Assembly: GCA_024234575.1 (NCBI GenBank)
Contig: JACKOB010000003.1
Coordinates: 124,001-188,000, forward strand
Source: Hahellaceae bacterium
GTDB taxonomy: Bacteria > Pseudomonadota > Gammaproteobacteria > Pseudomonadales > Oleiphilaceae
Direction of reading: 5' to 3'
Length of the DNA: 64,000 nucleotides
Shown here: positions 1-8,225 of the stretch, in pieces
How positions within the stretch are numbered: position 1 is the stretch's first letter
How the letters are laid out: each line of letters begins with the position of its first letter
The notes under the pieces: generated by a model
The model's database searches: none
Told to the model about the DNA's origin: nothing
What the model saw: the letters and a program-made list of their open reading frames with translations, nothing else
Position numbers and translations under genes: made by a program

Positions 1-1128
1 GCCACCGTTATATTCGCTGGACGTTAAATAGCGTTTGTAAAAGTCAGCCTCTGACTGCATGTAATAACGAACGTGTGGTTCAAGGTATGATGAACCCAGC
101 ATCCATCGATAATGAAAATCGAGTGTATGGGAGGTGATGCCCCAGTCATCAGTCATGAAGCGGTAAGAACCATCCATCACGTCACCATTGGCAAGCATGT
201 GTTTGGTTTGCCAGAACAAAGCATGTTTCATGCGTGAGTCTGGGCGTGCCTCATAGAGGTAGATGTTGTAACCATCCGCATCTTTGAAATTGCCGCCGTA
301 GTTTGCGCCAGCATTATCGTCGATGACACTAAGTATCTTGAATGGGTCAGTCATGTAACCGCTCGCCATACTTAACGAGTAGTTAAACTGCATGATGGTG
401 CTGCGGTTGATAACCTGCGTCACCCCCAGTAACAGGTCCATGATGGTTTTTGTGTCATCAGGGCCGGAGCGACTGGCGTTAAACTCTTTATTAAAATCAT
501 CGTCGCTTTTGCCTGCTTCAAAAGGCATTCTCGTCAGCGGATTTGGTATGCCACCTTCCGGGCCAATTGAATCCATAGACAGAGATAGCCCCATATTCAG
601 CGTGGTATTTTTGTTGTTCAGATAACGGGCGATACTGCCGTTAACGCCAAACGATGTATAGTCATACTCGATAGAGCCGTAGGCGCCAGCAGTATAGGCA
701 TAGTCTCTTCCCAGCGGCGCACTCCAGGTGGTGGACAGGGCACCACGAGTATCATGGAATGTATCATCCAGCGGATTTTCGCCTGCGGCCACATTATAGC
801 TACCTTCGCCAGAGGGCCGGGTAAATGTCTGGATTTCATCCGAAGGTGTCGCACCGTTTGGCGTCGCCCCCGTTAAGGTATCGGCGACAAATTTGATATT
901 CCACGCACGCTCATCCTCCAGGTTGAGTGTTGCACTCACCACAGGTTCTGCTGCTTGTACGCGGTCGTCTGCTTCAGAGTAAAACAGCACTGCGGTATCG
1001 ACATCCCACTCGCCCACCTGTCCTTTGGCGGAGGCAACAGGGGCGCTCAGTCCAAGCAGTCCGCAAGTGGCCACCGTTAATGCCGCTCCAATACTGGAAG
1101 GCTTGGAAATCTGTTTTTTTGTTGTCAT
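1..1128 (-). CDS. DUF3570 family outer-membrane beta-barrel protein (3' end outside window)
   Basis: The minus strand is open from an ATG at 1128 to the window edge, 376 codons without a stop, so the C-terminus is missing. A GAGGATC ribosome site precedes the ATG. The N-terminus is a signal peptide (MTTKKQISKPSSIG, hydrophobic stretch, cleavage near VASA/KG). The mature part is rich in alternating aromatic and polar residues, as in a beta-barrel. I assign DUF3570 chiefly from context: DUF3570, DUF4266 and TlpA-like thioredoxin genes occur together, and the next two genes upstream are exactly those. The function of the family is not established; the association suggests outer-membrane redox or metal chemistry. 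Last gene of a leftward three-gene operon. Confidence 0.8.
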   Translation of the reverse strand, partial: MTTKKQISKPSSIGAALTVATCGLLGLSAPVASAKGQVGEWDVDTAVLFYSEADDRVQAAEPVVSATLNLEDERAWNIKFVADTLTGATPNGATPSDEIQTFTRPSGEGSYNVAAGENPLDDTFHDTRGALSTTWSAPLGRDYAYTAGAYGSIEYDYTSFGVNGSIARYLNNKNTTLNMGLSLSMDSIGPEGGIPNPLTRMPFEAGKSDDDFNKEFNASRSGPDDTKTIMDLLLGVTQVINRSTIMQFNYSLSMASGYMTDPFKILSVIDDNAGANYGGNFKDADGYNIYLYEARPDSRMKHALFWQTKHMLANGDVMDGSYRFMTDDWGITSHTLDFHYRWMLGSSYLEPHVRYYMQSEADFYKRYLTSSEYNGG

Positions 1129-1166
1129 TTTTTGATCCTCGAAGAAACTGGCTGATGGTTTTTTGA

Positions 1167-1424
1167 TCAATTGCATCCGCAACCTCCACCACCAAAGCTT
1201 CGGCCACCGCTGGTCGCTTCCTTACTAAAGTAAATATGGTCATCCAGGCCTGCATCGACCGGATCAGTAATGAGCTGCATCTCAGGCTTGGCCAGTAAAT
1301 CACGCTCCCAGGGCTTCACCCCTAAGTCACTGCAGCCAGTTAGCGTTACCAATGCAAATATCAGTACGCTCGACAGGCCAATTAATTTTGTTTTTGCTCT
1401 ATTGTTGTGTTTAAGGTTCATCAT
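1167..1424 (-). CDS. DUF4266 domain small lipoprotein
   Basis: An 85-residue protein with a lipoprotein signal (LVTLTGC, lipobox cysteine near residue 31). The short mature domain contains VKPWERDLLAKPEM and ends in a Gly/Cys tail, GGGGCGCN. The PWERD-LAKPEM core and the glycine/cysteine C-terminus are the hallmarks of DUF4266. It is expected to be anchored in the periplasm through its N-terminal lipid, with the terminal Cys pair free for a metal or a disulfide (inference). It lies 23 bp after the TlpA-like gene and 38 bp before the DUF3570 gene on the same strand, so the three are probably one transcript. Biochemical role unknown. Confidence 0.88.
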   Translation of the reverse strand: MMNLKHNNRAKTKLIGLSSVLIFALVTLTGCSDLGVKPWERDLLAKPEMQLITDPVDAGLDDHIYFSKEATSGGRSFGGGGCGCN

Positions 1425-1447
1425 GATTTGCCTCTGTCATGCATGAT

Positions 1448-2011
1448 TTAGTGTCGAGATTGCACAAGCGCAGAGATTGCCGCTTCGTACTCAGATTTCT
1501 TGCTGTTATGAAAGCCAATGTGCTGGCTATGAATAGTTCCGTGTTGGTCGATGAGGTAGGCACTGGGCATGCCCATGACGTTGAATGCTTCTGGTGTTTT
1601 TCCTTCCGGATCGAAAGCAACAGTAAATTTAGCCGGCAGCTCTTCTAGAAACTTTTGTGCTTCAGTTGCTTCCTGATCAACATTAATGGCAATAATCTCA
1701 AGCCCTTGGCTGGCGTATTTCTCGTGCATGGCGTTCATCCAGGGAAATGAATCACGGCATGGTCCGCACCAGGAGGCCCAAAAATCAACCAATACAACTT
1801 TCCCTTTCAATGTAGAGAGCTGCACGGCACCAGAGGATGTTGGCAATGTAAAATCTGGTGCCAACGTTGCAGGTGTCTCACTGGCCCAGACGCTTTGTTG
1901 TAGATTAAGCAGAGTGGAGATAGTGACCAATAATAAAAAAGCGTGAAGAAAGCGCTTGGTTATGCCCCTCCATTCGGTTGGTGTTTGATTGGTATTTCGT
2001 TGTGTTCGCAT
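1448..2011 (-). CDS. TlpA-like thioredoxin-fold protein
   Basis: 187 residues. An N-terminal hydrophobic signal or anchor (about residues 23-43) is followed by a TlpA/ResA-type thioredoxin domain with the redox motif WCGPC after VLVDFWAS. Near the C-terminus is the cis-proline region (GMPSAYLID), in the usual TlpA position. It would reduce or isomerise disulfides in the periplasm, and electrons could come from DsbD, encoded divergently 108 bp away. First gene of the leftward TlpA-DUF4266-DUF3570 set; the likely substrates are the Cys-containing partners in its own operon (inference). The thioredoxin assignment is secure, the precise substrate is not. Confidence 0.9.
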   Translation of the reverse strand: MRTQRNTNQTPTEWRGITKRFLHAFLLLVTISTLLNLQQSVWASETPATLAPDFTLPTSSGAVQLSTLKGKVVLVDFWASWCGPCRDSFPWMNAMHEKYASQGLEIIAINVDQEATEAQKFLEELPAKFTVAFDPEGKTPEAFNVMGMPSAYLIDQHGTIHSQHIGFHNSKKSEYEAAISALVQSRH

Positions 2012-2060
2012 TGACTAAGCCCCTGTGATTGATTTCATGGGGTTATTATCTTTCGCCAAC

Positions 2061-2077
2061 CTTAAGGCTCCCTTAAG
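2061..2077. promoter_or_regulatory. PmrA/QseB-type regulator box between divergent operons
   Basis: CTTAAG-GCTCC-CTTAAG: two perfect hexamers five bases apart, matching the direct-repeat box used by PmrA/QseB-type response regulators. A further half site, GTTAAG, lies at 2104-2109. The box sits between the divergent TlpA and dsbD operons, and the dsbD operon encodes a regulator of this subfamily. Autoregulation is the simplest reading (inference). Confidence 0.7.
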
Positions 2078-2119
2078 GAAATGAACGCAAAATATGATCC
2101 GTCGTTAAGGGAGATATCA

Positions 2120-4084
2120 ATGAGTTCATTAAGTTCAGAAAATGTGCAACACACCACGATGAAAATGCAGCGAGGGTGGCATCGTTCTTTAAGTCTTCGA
2201 TTCTTTAAGCGGGAGGCGCTGTCATTTGTCGCTTCTTTCGCTCTCATTTTGGCAAGTACAATGGTGGCTAATGCACAGGAGAGTGATACCTTTCTTCCTG
2301 TGGACGAGGCGTTTTCACTAACGCTAGAAAGACATCCAGATAAAATCATTGCCAATTGGAAAATCGCACCAGGTCACTATTTATACGAGTCAAGAATGTC
2401 GCTGCAACCACTGGATGAACAGGTTGTGCTGGGTGGCATCAGCTTTCCACTTGAGGCGATTGAAAAAGATGACCCCTATTTCGGTTTGCAAAGAATTTAT
2501 CACGATGCGGCTATCATGGTCGCAACTTATCAGCTATCTCAAGGTGCGGATAGCGCAACAGCCATGCGCGTGAATGTGAAGTATCAGGGGTGTGCCGAAG
2601 CGGGATTGTGTTATCCACCCCAGCGCCGGGAATTTGCATTGCGTTTGGTTGATGTCGATCAGTCAGCTGGGCCTGTAAAGATTGAAGAAAAGCAGCAGCA
2701 GTCAGCCGCTGGCAAAACAATCAAAACGCAATCTTCGGTATCGGGTAGCGAGTCAGGCCAACTGGCAGCGTTTTTAAGCTCGTCCAGTATGCTTGTTATT
2801 GTCGCCACATTCTTCCTGCTTGGTCTCGGGCTAACATTTACCCCTTGTGTACTGCCGATGGTACCTATTTTATCGAGTATTATCGCTGGTCAAAAAGGTG
2901 CTATGACAACGGCCCGCGGCTTTACCCTGTCTTTGTCATATGTAATGGGTATGGCATTTACCTACACGATACTGGGTGTGCTTGTCGGTTTTTTTGGCGC
3001 GAAGGCGAATGTCTCTGCCTGGATGCAGCAGCCTTGGGTGCTAGGAATATTTAGCGGTATTTTCGTCTTGCTGGCATTGTCTATGTTTGGCTTTTACGAA
3101 ATTCAGCTACCCAGCCGGTTGCGAGATAGCCTCGATAACATTAGTCGTAAACAGCAAGGGGGGCAGTGGCTGGGTGTAACGTTAATGGGGATGATTTCAG
3201 CGTTAGTGGTATCCCCGTGTGTATCGGCGCCACTGGCCGGAGCGTTGCTTTATATTTCGTCTACTGGCGATGCGGTTCTTGGGGGGGGGGCCTTATTTGC
3301 ACTGTCCCTGGGTATGGGGGCACCGTTAATCGCCATTGGGTCAACGGGCGCTAAATTGTTACCCAAGGCTGGTGCCTGGATGGACAAAGTAAAGCAAATT
3401 TTTGGCATTGTTTTAATGGGAGTGGCGCTATGGCTGATGCAGCGAGTGCTCCATGAAACGATCGCCTTAGTGTTGTGGTCATTACTATTTGTTGCCAGTG
3501 GTTTGCATATTGGTGCGTTAACCTCTGCTAAAAATGGTTGGCAAAGGCTCAGTCAATCCCTGGGTTTGATGCTCTTGCTGTGGGGTGGTTTAGTTTTGGT
3601 TAGTGTTGCCTTGGGTAAGGGAGACCTGGCAGAACCGTTGAAGTCCCTGACGGTGCAGTCGGCGGGGCAGGCTGGTACGATGGCAAATGTTGAAACTAAA
3701 TTGTTTACGCGTATTACACATGATGCTGAGCTTGGAGTGATGCTCGGTGCAGGTAAACCGCTGGTGCTTGATGTTTACGCAGATTGGTGTATTAGTTGTA
3801 AGGTGATGGATGAAGAAATTTTTGCCCAGCCAAGTGTTAGGGTGCTTGCTGAAGAGTTCGATTTTGTGCAATTGGATGTGACAGATTTTACCGATGAGCA
3901 TAAAGCCATGCTGGATCGTTATGGGTTAGTGGGGCCACCGGCAGTCATGTTTTTTAACGCGCAGGGCAACCTCATCAAGTCAGCCAGTATTGCCGGGGAG
4001 GTTGATTTGAATGGCTTTCTAAGCGCAGTCGGCATCGTAAAAGCGCACCAGAAGTCAGCTGCAGTGACTGAGAAAAACCAATGA
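2120..4084 (+). CDS. dsbD: Thiol:disulfide interchange protein DsbD
   Basis: DsbD carries electrons from cytoplasmic thioredoxin across the inner membrane to periplasmic partners. All three modules are visible: an N-terminal periplasmic domain with a cysteine pair (GCAEAGLCYPP), a multi-span membrane domain with the two conserved cysteines (FTPCVLPMVP and VSPCVSAPL), and a C-terminal thioredoxin domain with YADWCISCK. I chose the ATG at 2120 (654 aa) over an in-frame ATG at 2081, because 2120 follows AAGGGAGAT at good spacing whereas 2081 lies directly against the regulator box. The stop overlaps the next start (ATGA), so the response regulator is translationally coupled. A run of ten G at 3281-3290 lies inside the coding sequence. 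Confidence 0.95.
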   Translation: MSSLSSENVQHTTMKMQRGWHRSLSLRFFKREALSFVASFALILASTMVANAQESDTFLPVDEAFSLTLERHPDKIIANWKIAPGHYLYESRMSLQPLDEQVVLGGISFPLEAIEKDDPYFGLQRIYHDAAIMVATYQLSQGADSATAMRVNVKYQGCAEAGLCYPPQRREFALRLVDVDQSAGPVKIEEKQQQSAAGKTIKTQSSVSGSESGQLAAFLSSSSMLVIVATFFLLGLGLTFTPCVLPMVPILSSIIAGQKGAMTTARGFTLSLSYVMGMAFTYTILGVLVGFFGAKANVSAWMQQPWVLGIFSGIFVLLALSMFGFYEIQLPSRLRDSLDNISRKQQGGQWLGVTLMGMISALVVSPCVSAPLAGALLYISSTGDAVLGGGALFALSLGMGAPLIAIGSTGAKLLPKAGAWMDKVKQIFGIVLMGVALWLMQRVLHETIALVLWSLLFVASGLHIGALTSAKNGWQRLSQSLGLMLLLWGGLVLVSVALGKGDLAEPLKSLTVQSAGQAGTMANVETKLFTRITHDAELGVMLGAGKPLVLDVYADWCISCKVMDEEIFAQPSVRVLAEEFDFVQLDVTDFTDEHKAMLDRYGLVGPPAVMFFNAQGNLIKSASIAGEVDLNGFLSAVGIVKAHQKSAAVTEKNQ

Positions 4085-4740
4085 GAATATTGCTCGTAGA
4101 AGACAGCGAATTATTAGGCGATGGCCTTGTTGACGCCCTGAATGATGAAGGCGAAACCGTCGACTGGGTAAAAGATGGCGAAAGCGCATTACATGCCATT
4201 ATCGCCGAATCATTTGATTTGATGATTCTTGATTTGGGCTTACCCAAGATTGATGGCGTCGAAGTATTGAAAAGAATGCGAGCGAAAAAAATAGACCTGC
4301 CGGTACTGATTCTCACCGCGCGAGACAAAATCACCGACAAGATAGCGGGACTTGATCTTGGCGCAGATGACTATATGGTAAAGCCTTTTGATGTGGACGA
4401 GTTGCTGGCCAGATTACGCGCACTGAAGCGACGCTTTCATGGTCGCACCACACCAGAGATTGTTATTGAAAAATTAAGGATTCATCCGGCAACCCGAGAA
4501 GTTTGGTACAACGACGCATTGATATCATTGTCACGACGTGAGTATGCCTTGTTGGTAGAATTGGCCAATTACGAAGGCCGGGTCTTAGGCAAGCAGAAGT
4601 TATCCGAGCTCATTTACGGCTGGGGTGAAGAGGTTGAAAGCAATGCCTTGGAAGTGCACATTCATAATTTGCGTAAAAAAATCACTGGTGGCCTGATTAA
4701 AACAGTCCGTGGTGTGGGCTATACACTATCATGTACCTGA
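4081..4740 (+). CDS. OmpR/PhoB-family response regulator (PmrA/QseB-like)
   Basis: 219 residues. The receiver domain has the acidic pocket E7/D8, the phospho-acceptor D51 (LMILDLGLP), T79 and K101 (VKPFD). It is followed by a winged-helix DNA-binding domain (residues about 125-217) ending in the typical RGVGYTL. The start overlaps the dsbD stop by four bases; the cognate kinase begins 49 bp downstream. The PmrA/QseB subfamily is suggested by receiver length, the kinase type and the perfect CTTAAG-N5-CTTAAG box upstream of the operon. It probably activates dsbD and perhaps the divergent TlpA operon in response to envelope metal or redox stress (inference). The family is certain, the signal is not. 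Confidence 0.93.
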   Translation: MRILLVEDSELLGDGLVDALNDEGETVDWVKDGESALHAIIAESFDLMILDLGLPKIDGVEVLKRMRAKKIDLPVLILTARDKITDKIAGLDLGADDYMVKPFDVDELLARLRALKRRFHGRTTPEIVIEKLRIHPATREVWYNDALISLSRREYALLVELANYEGRVLGKQKLSELIYGWGEEVESNALEVHIHNLRKKITGGLIKTVRGVGYTLSCT

Positions 4741-4789
4741 CTCTGCCCCTTTGGCTTGCAGCGTTACCATCCTAAGAGAAAAAATCACG

Positions 4790-6196
4790 ATGATAAAAAT
4801 CCGTAGCTTACGCCGGTTTATTCTCCTAACCACATTGGTGGTTGTGGTTGGCGGCGGGTTGATCACGGCGTTTGCTAACTACGGGGATGCGCAAGAACAG
4901 ATCGAAGAACTGTTTGATGCCGAGTTAGCGCAAATGGCAAGGGTGTTACAAAGCGTTTTTAATAACCCCGGCTATCAATTGCAGGATGTTTCCGAACCAC
5001 TTATTTACGAAGACTTTGCTGATTTGTCACCCCAGGCGCATGACGAGGAGGAGGACGAACATGAAGTTATGATGTCCGGCCATAAATACGAAAAGAAACT
5101 GGCCTTTCAGGTGTGGGATAGAAATGAAAGATTAATAATTCAGTCGCGCACGGCTGCCCAGCATAACCTTCCAAAACGGCCTGCCGGATTTCACACCGTC
5201 AGTGAGGGCAGCTCAATGTGGCGGATTTTTGCCTTGTTTGATGAGCGCAATGGCATGTCGGTGCAGGTGGCGCAGCGGGAAGATGTGCGTACCGAGCTGA
5301 CGCTCGAAATATCTGAACATTTGTTTATGCTTCCGCTTATGGTGTTACCCATGCTGGCGCTGGCGATCTGGTATCTTGTTGGGGTGGCGGTCGCACCGTT
5401 GCGTAATATATCTGAAGAAGTGTCACAGCGGCATATGGGAAACTTATCTGCCATTGACGCTAATGATGTACCTGTTGAAATTACCGGATTAGTCGAATCA
5501 CTAAATTTACTTTTTAGCCGGGTGAAATCCCAAGCTTTGATGGAGCGACGGTTTACAGCAGATGCAGCACATGAGCTTAGAACGCCTCTGGCAGCAATTA
5601 AAATCCAGCTGCAAAATGCACTACGACGTATTGAGGGTGGCCCAGCCAGGGATTCTATGCTGAAGTCTTTGGCGGCGCTAAATAGAATGATTCATCTGGT
5701 TGAGCAGTTATTATTACTGAACCGGCTGGATTCAACCAAAGTGATCGAAAACAGCGAGCCGGTGTTAGTCGCCTCGACAATACAGACGGTGATTGATGAA
5801 TATGCCGAGCAGATTGACGAGCGGCGCATTCAACTAATCCAGTCTGTCGATGAAACCTTGGTGGTTGACGCTCATCCTGCGCTGCTTTACTCGCTTGTAC
5901 GTAATTTTATGGATAATGCCTTACGCTACACACCGAATGGTGGGGTAATAAACATAGTGCTTGGCAATGGCCTGCTAAAAATCGAAGATTCTGGCGCAGG
6001 GGTTCCTGAGGATCAGCTCGAAACAGTTTTTCAACGTTTCTATCGGGTTGAAGGGGACTCATCCCAGGGAGCCGGGTTAGGGTTGGCGATCTGTAGACAA
6101 ATCGCCAGTTTATACGGCTTTGATCTAAATATTAAAAATCGCACGTCACCGGAACGAGGACTACAGGTGATCATTGGTTTTAATAACCAGCGTTAA
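4790..6196 (+). CDS. Two-component sensor histidine kinase (QseC/PmrB-like)
   Basis: 468 residues from the ATG at 4790; TAAGAGA lies upstream, and the longer in-frame reading would overlap the regulator gene. Order: first membrane helix (about 10-28), a periplasmic 2CSK_N-type sensor domain containing FQVWDRNERL, second helix (about 184-204), dimerisation domain with the phospho-histidine in AAHELRTPLAA, then the ATPase domain with N box (FMDNALRYTPNGG), G1 (EDSGAGVP) and G2 (GAGLGLAIC). The sensor domain holds a His/Glu/Asp-rich stretch at residues 84-98 (HDEEEDEHE, then SGHKYE) that could bind a metal cation, compatible with a PmrB-like sensor (inference). It partners the regulator immediately upstream. 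Confidence 0.93.
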   Translation: MIKIRSLRRFILLTTLVVVVGGGLITAFANYGDAQEQIEELFDAELAQMARVLQSVFNNPGYQLQDVSEPLIYEDFADLSPQAHDEEEDEHEVMMSGHKYEKKLAFQVWDRNERLIIQSRTAAQHNLPKRPAGFHTVSEGSSMWRIFALFDERNGMSVQVAQREDVRTELTLEISEHLFMLPLMVLPMLALAIWYLVGVAVAPLRNISEEVSQRHMGNLSAIDANDVPVEITGLVESLNLLFSRVKSQALMERRFTADAAHELRTPLAAIKIQLQNALRRIEGGPARDSMLKSLAALNRMIHLVEQLLLLNRLDSTKVIENSEPVLVASTIQTVIDEYAEQIDERRIQLIQSVDETLVVDAHPALLYSLVRNFMDNALRYTPNGGVINIVLGNGLLKIEDSGAGVPEDQLETVFQRFYRVEGDSSQGAGLGLAICRQIASLYGFDLNIKNRTSPERGLQVIIGFNNQR

Positions 6197-6218
6197 ATAA
6201 TAAGGTTTTAATAAGTAT

Positions 6219-6665
6219 TTAAGGCTTAACAGTGTAGAAAGGATCTACGTTGGCACTAAAATTAACGGCGATTACCTGCCAGCCGCTATCAGGTTGATAC
6301 CAGGTGACTTGCCACACTATGGCCGCTTTACGGTATTTCACCAGGTAACTATGCCTTTCGAAATGATCAGCCACGCTTTCGCGCTTCAAAAACTGGCTGC
6401 TTAATGGTTTGCCCAATTCGGCTTTAATCATTTCGATATTGGATAAGGCTTTGGATTTGATGCCATCGAACTCCTGCGATGAGGCCGTTACAAACGGGCT
6501 AAGCACATCGTAAGCATCAGCCGCCTTATCCGATTCAATCAGTGTTATAAACTTCTGGCTATAGTTAGCAACCTGTGCCGAGTCTTTTAAAGTCTCCGCC
6601 CCTGACGATTGGGCGTATATAAACAACAGCATAATAAGGGGAGCGATAATTTTTTTTATAGTCAT
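6219..6665 (-). CDS. Secreted DUF4019-like protein
   Basis: 148 residues with a cleavable signal peptide (cleavage near SSGAE). The mature protein contains a helical N-terminal half (YSQKFITLIESDKAADAYD) and a C-terminal half rich in Tyr, Trp and Val that includes ERHSYLVKYRKAAIVW and WQVTWYQPDSGWQV, resembling DUF4019. That domain is found in small periplasmic proteins of unknown role, with an NTF2-like look. It is convergent with the kinase gene, 22 bp away, and stands alone on its strand. No cysteines or catalytic motif are visible. The domain assignment is by eye and moderately sure. Confidence 0.65.
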   Translation of the reverse strand: MTIKKIIAPLIMLLFIYAQSSGAETLKDSAQVANYSQKFITLIESDKAADAYDVLSPFVTASSQEFDGIKSKALSNIEMIKAELGKPLSSQFLKRESVADHFERHSYLVKYRKAAIVWQVTWYQPDSGWQVIAVNFSANVDPFYTVKP

Positions 6666-6880
6666 GGTATCGGCTTCTTAATCTGGCTTGTAAATCAATT
6701 GGATGGATTTGGTCGTATGATACAAGAATCTGCAACAAAGCCTAAGCTTTTTAGTGAGTGCTAGTCTTTTGAGGAATGAGTGAGTGATGCTGTTGTGCTG
6801 GAGGGCAGCGTAAATGGCGGTTTGAGTGTTTGTCCCTGTTATATCTACCCCATGTATTTTGTCTTGTAGGTCGATGAGAA

Positions 6881-6976
6881 GCTCCTTCCGACACTAAATA
6901 CTGGTAATTAGGCTACGGCAATTAAGTTTCAATTGTGAATGTCGGAAGGCGCGTTGCTTTTCCAACCTACGTCTGC
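6881..6976. repeat. 96-bp palindromic repeat, copy A
   Basis: Contains CCTTCCGACA and its inverted partner TGTCGGAAGG about 50 bases apart, then a GC-rich tail ending TTTTCCAACCTACGTCTGC. A second copy of equal length and orientation lies at 8130-8225; the outer segments are nearly identical and the middle has diverged. It looks like a REP-type intergenic palindrome. The 403-bp gap 6666-7069 holds nothing else I can recognise. Confidence 0.8.
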
Positions 6977-7069
6977 GATTGGTTTATCGTTGTAATAATA
7001 AGGCTAATTAAGTGCTAATCGGGTCGAAATGAATGAATACCCTTTTGCTTATGTTCTCCCCGAAGCAAC

Positions 7070-8059
7070 TCAATGCCTAGATGTAATTTCTTCGGCCAGA
7101 CGAAATACTTCTTCTGCAGGTAATCCGGTCACCTTACAAACAAACTCAATATCGCTACCAAGCGCAAGCATGTTGATGGCGTTTTCCCGTTTAGTGGCTA
7201 AGGCGCCTTTTTCAATGCCTTTTTCAATCCCCTTTTCCATGCCTTCGGCCAAGCCTTGTTCCCAGCCGTGTTTTTTAAGCATATCCGCAATAGTCATTAC
7301 TTTCTCCTTAACGGGTTCTGGTACTTTTTCTGACATACGATAAAACTCTGTGACATCGATGATATTACCCGCCTCTACGGCGTAGTGTAGCAAATAGTCT
7401 AAAAAATCGACACCATTCGGGTGGTTCAGCAAATGAATGCACTGATTGAGCAAATCGATAATTGTCGAGGTAATATCCTCGTCCCGAATATGTTGCATCA
7501 ACCCCGTGGCGGGTTGCAACCAGGGAAATTTTTGTAGCTGTGTAGTATCGAGTTGATTCACATCGATCAATGAAACTGGCTGGAATAAAGCTTGTTTCAT
7601 CAGTGCTAACGGATCGTCAAATAATTGAAGAAAGTCCAGGGTGTAGGGGTAGGGTGATCGCTCACCTTGGTAAAACACCATTGGGTAGATCGGGGGTAGT
7701 GGTGTATTGGGATGTTGTTTTGCATATCTATCCAGGGCAGCCAGTACATAGCGAAAAACTCGAAGTGGCATTAACTTTTCCGGGCGGGACTGGTGTTCGA
7801 CTAATAGGTATACAAAGCCTTGGTAAGATTCTTCGTTTTGAGTAAAACGGCACTCAAATAGCAGGTCATTAATTTGTTCGCTAAGCTCCGGTTCTACAAA
7901 ACTGCTGGAGGTTGCTTTGATACTGTCGAGAACAAGGTGTTGCTGCACCGATTCAGGTAAAAATGCCTGAAAGAACTCGGTTGCAACAGGCTGCTGTTGC
8001 ATAATGCCGCGAAAAAAGCGGTCATGGGGGTTGGGGATGGTGGGCTTCTTGCCGGTCAT
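7070..8059 (-). CDS. Rpn family recombination-promoting nuclease/putative transposase
   Basis: 329 residues, ATG at 8059 preceded by AAGGA. The N-terminus (NPHDRFFRGIMQQ) and the segment LVEHQSRPEKLMPLRVFRY are the signature of the Rpn/YhgA-like family (PF04754), with a PD-(D/E)xK nuclease fold: acidic residues in LLFECRF and the E-x-Q in VEHQS would be catalytic. Family members in E. coli (RpnA-E) are DNA endonucleases that raise recombination. Near residue 275 is a short tandem run of EKGIEKG-type units, common in this family and a place where length can vary. The gene is bracketed by two direct copies of a 96-bp repeat and has no operon partner, so it may have been gained as a unit. Confidence 0.9.
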   Translation of the reverse strand: MTGKKPTIPNPHDRFFRGIMQQQPVATEFFQAFLPESVQQHLVLDSIKATSSSFVEPELSEQINDLLFECRFTQNEESYQGFVYLLVEHQSRPEKLMPLRVFRYVLAALDRYAKQHPNTPLPPIYPMVFYQGERSPYPYTLDFLQLFDDPLALMKQALFQPVSLIDVNQLDTTQLQKFPWLQPATGLMQHIRDEDITSTIIDLLNQCIHLLNHPNGVDFLDYLLHYAVEAGNIIDVTEFYRMSEKVPEPVKEKVMTIADMLKKHGWEQGLAEGMEKGIEKGIEKGALATKRENAINMLALGSDIEFVCKVTGLPAEEVFRLAEEITSRH

Positions 8060-8129
8060 CAGGTAAATCCTTTTAGCTGAATGAGCGGCGATGCTAATGC
8101 GTATGAGGGGCAGGAGTCAATTGAGGTAC

Positions 8130-8225
8130 GCTCCTTCCGACACTAAAACCCGATAACTAGACTATGATGATTAGGGTTTCATTGGGAATGTCGGAAGGCG
8201 CTTCGCTTTTCCAACCTACGTCTGC
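8130..8225. repeat. 96-bp palindromic repeat, copy B
   Basis: Same orientation and length as the copy at 6881-6976, again with CCTTCCGACA/TGTCGGAAGG arms and the TTTTCCAACCTACGTCTGC tail. Its right end overlaps the last codons of the SulP gene, which takes its TAG stop (8216-8218) from the repeat. Its left end lies 70 bp upstream of the Rpn start. Confidence 0.8.
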
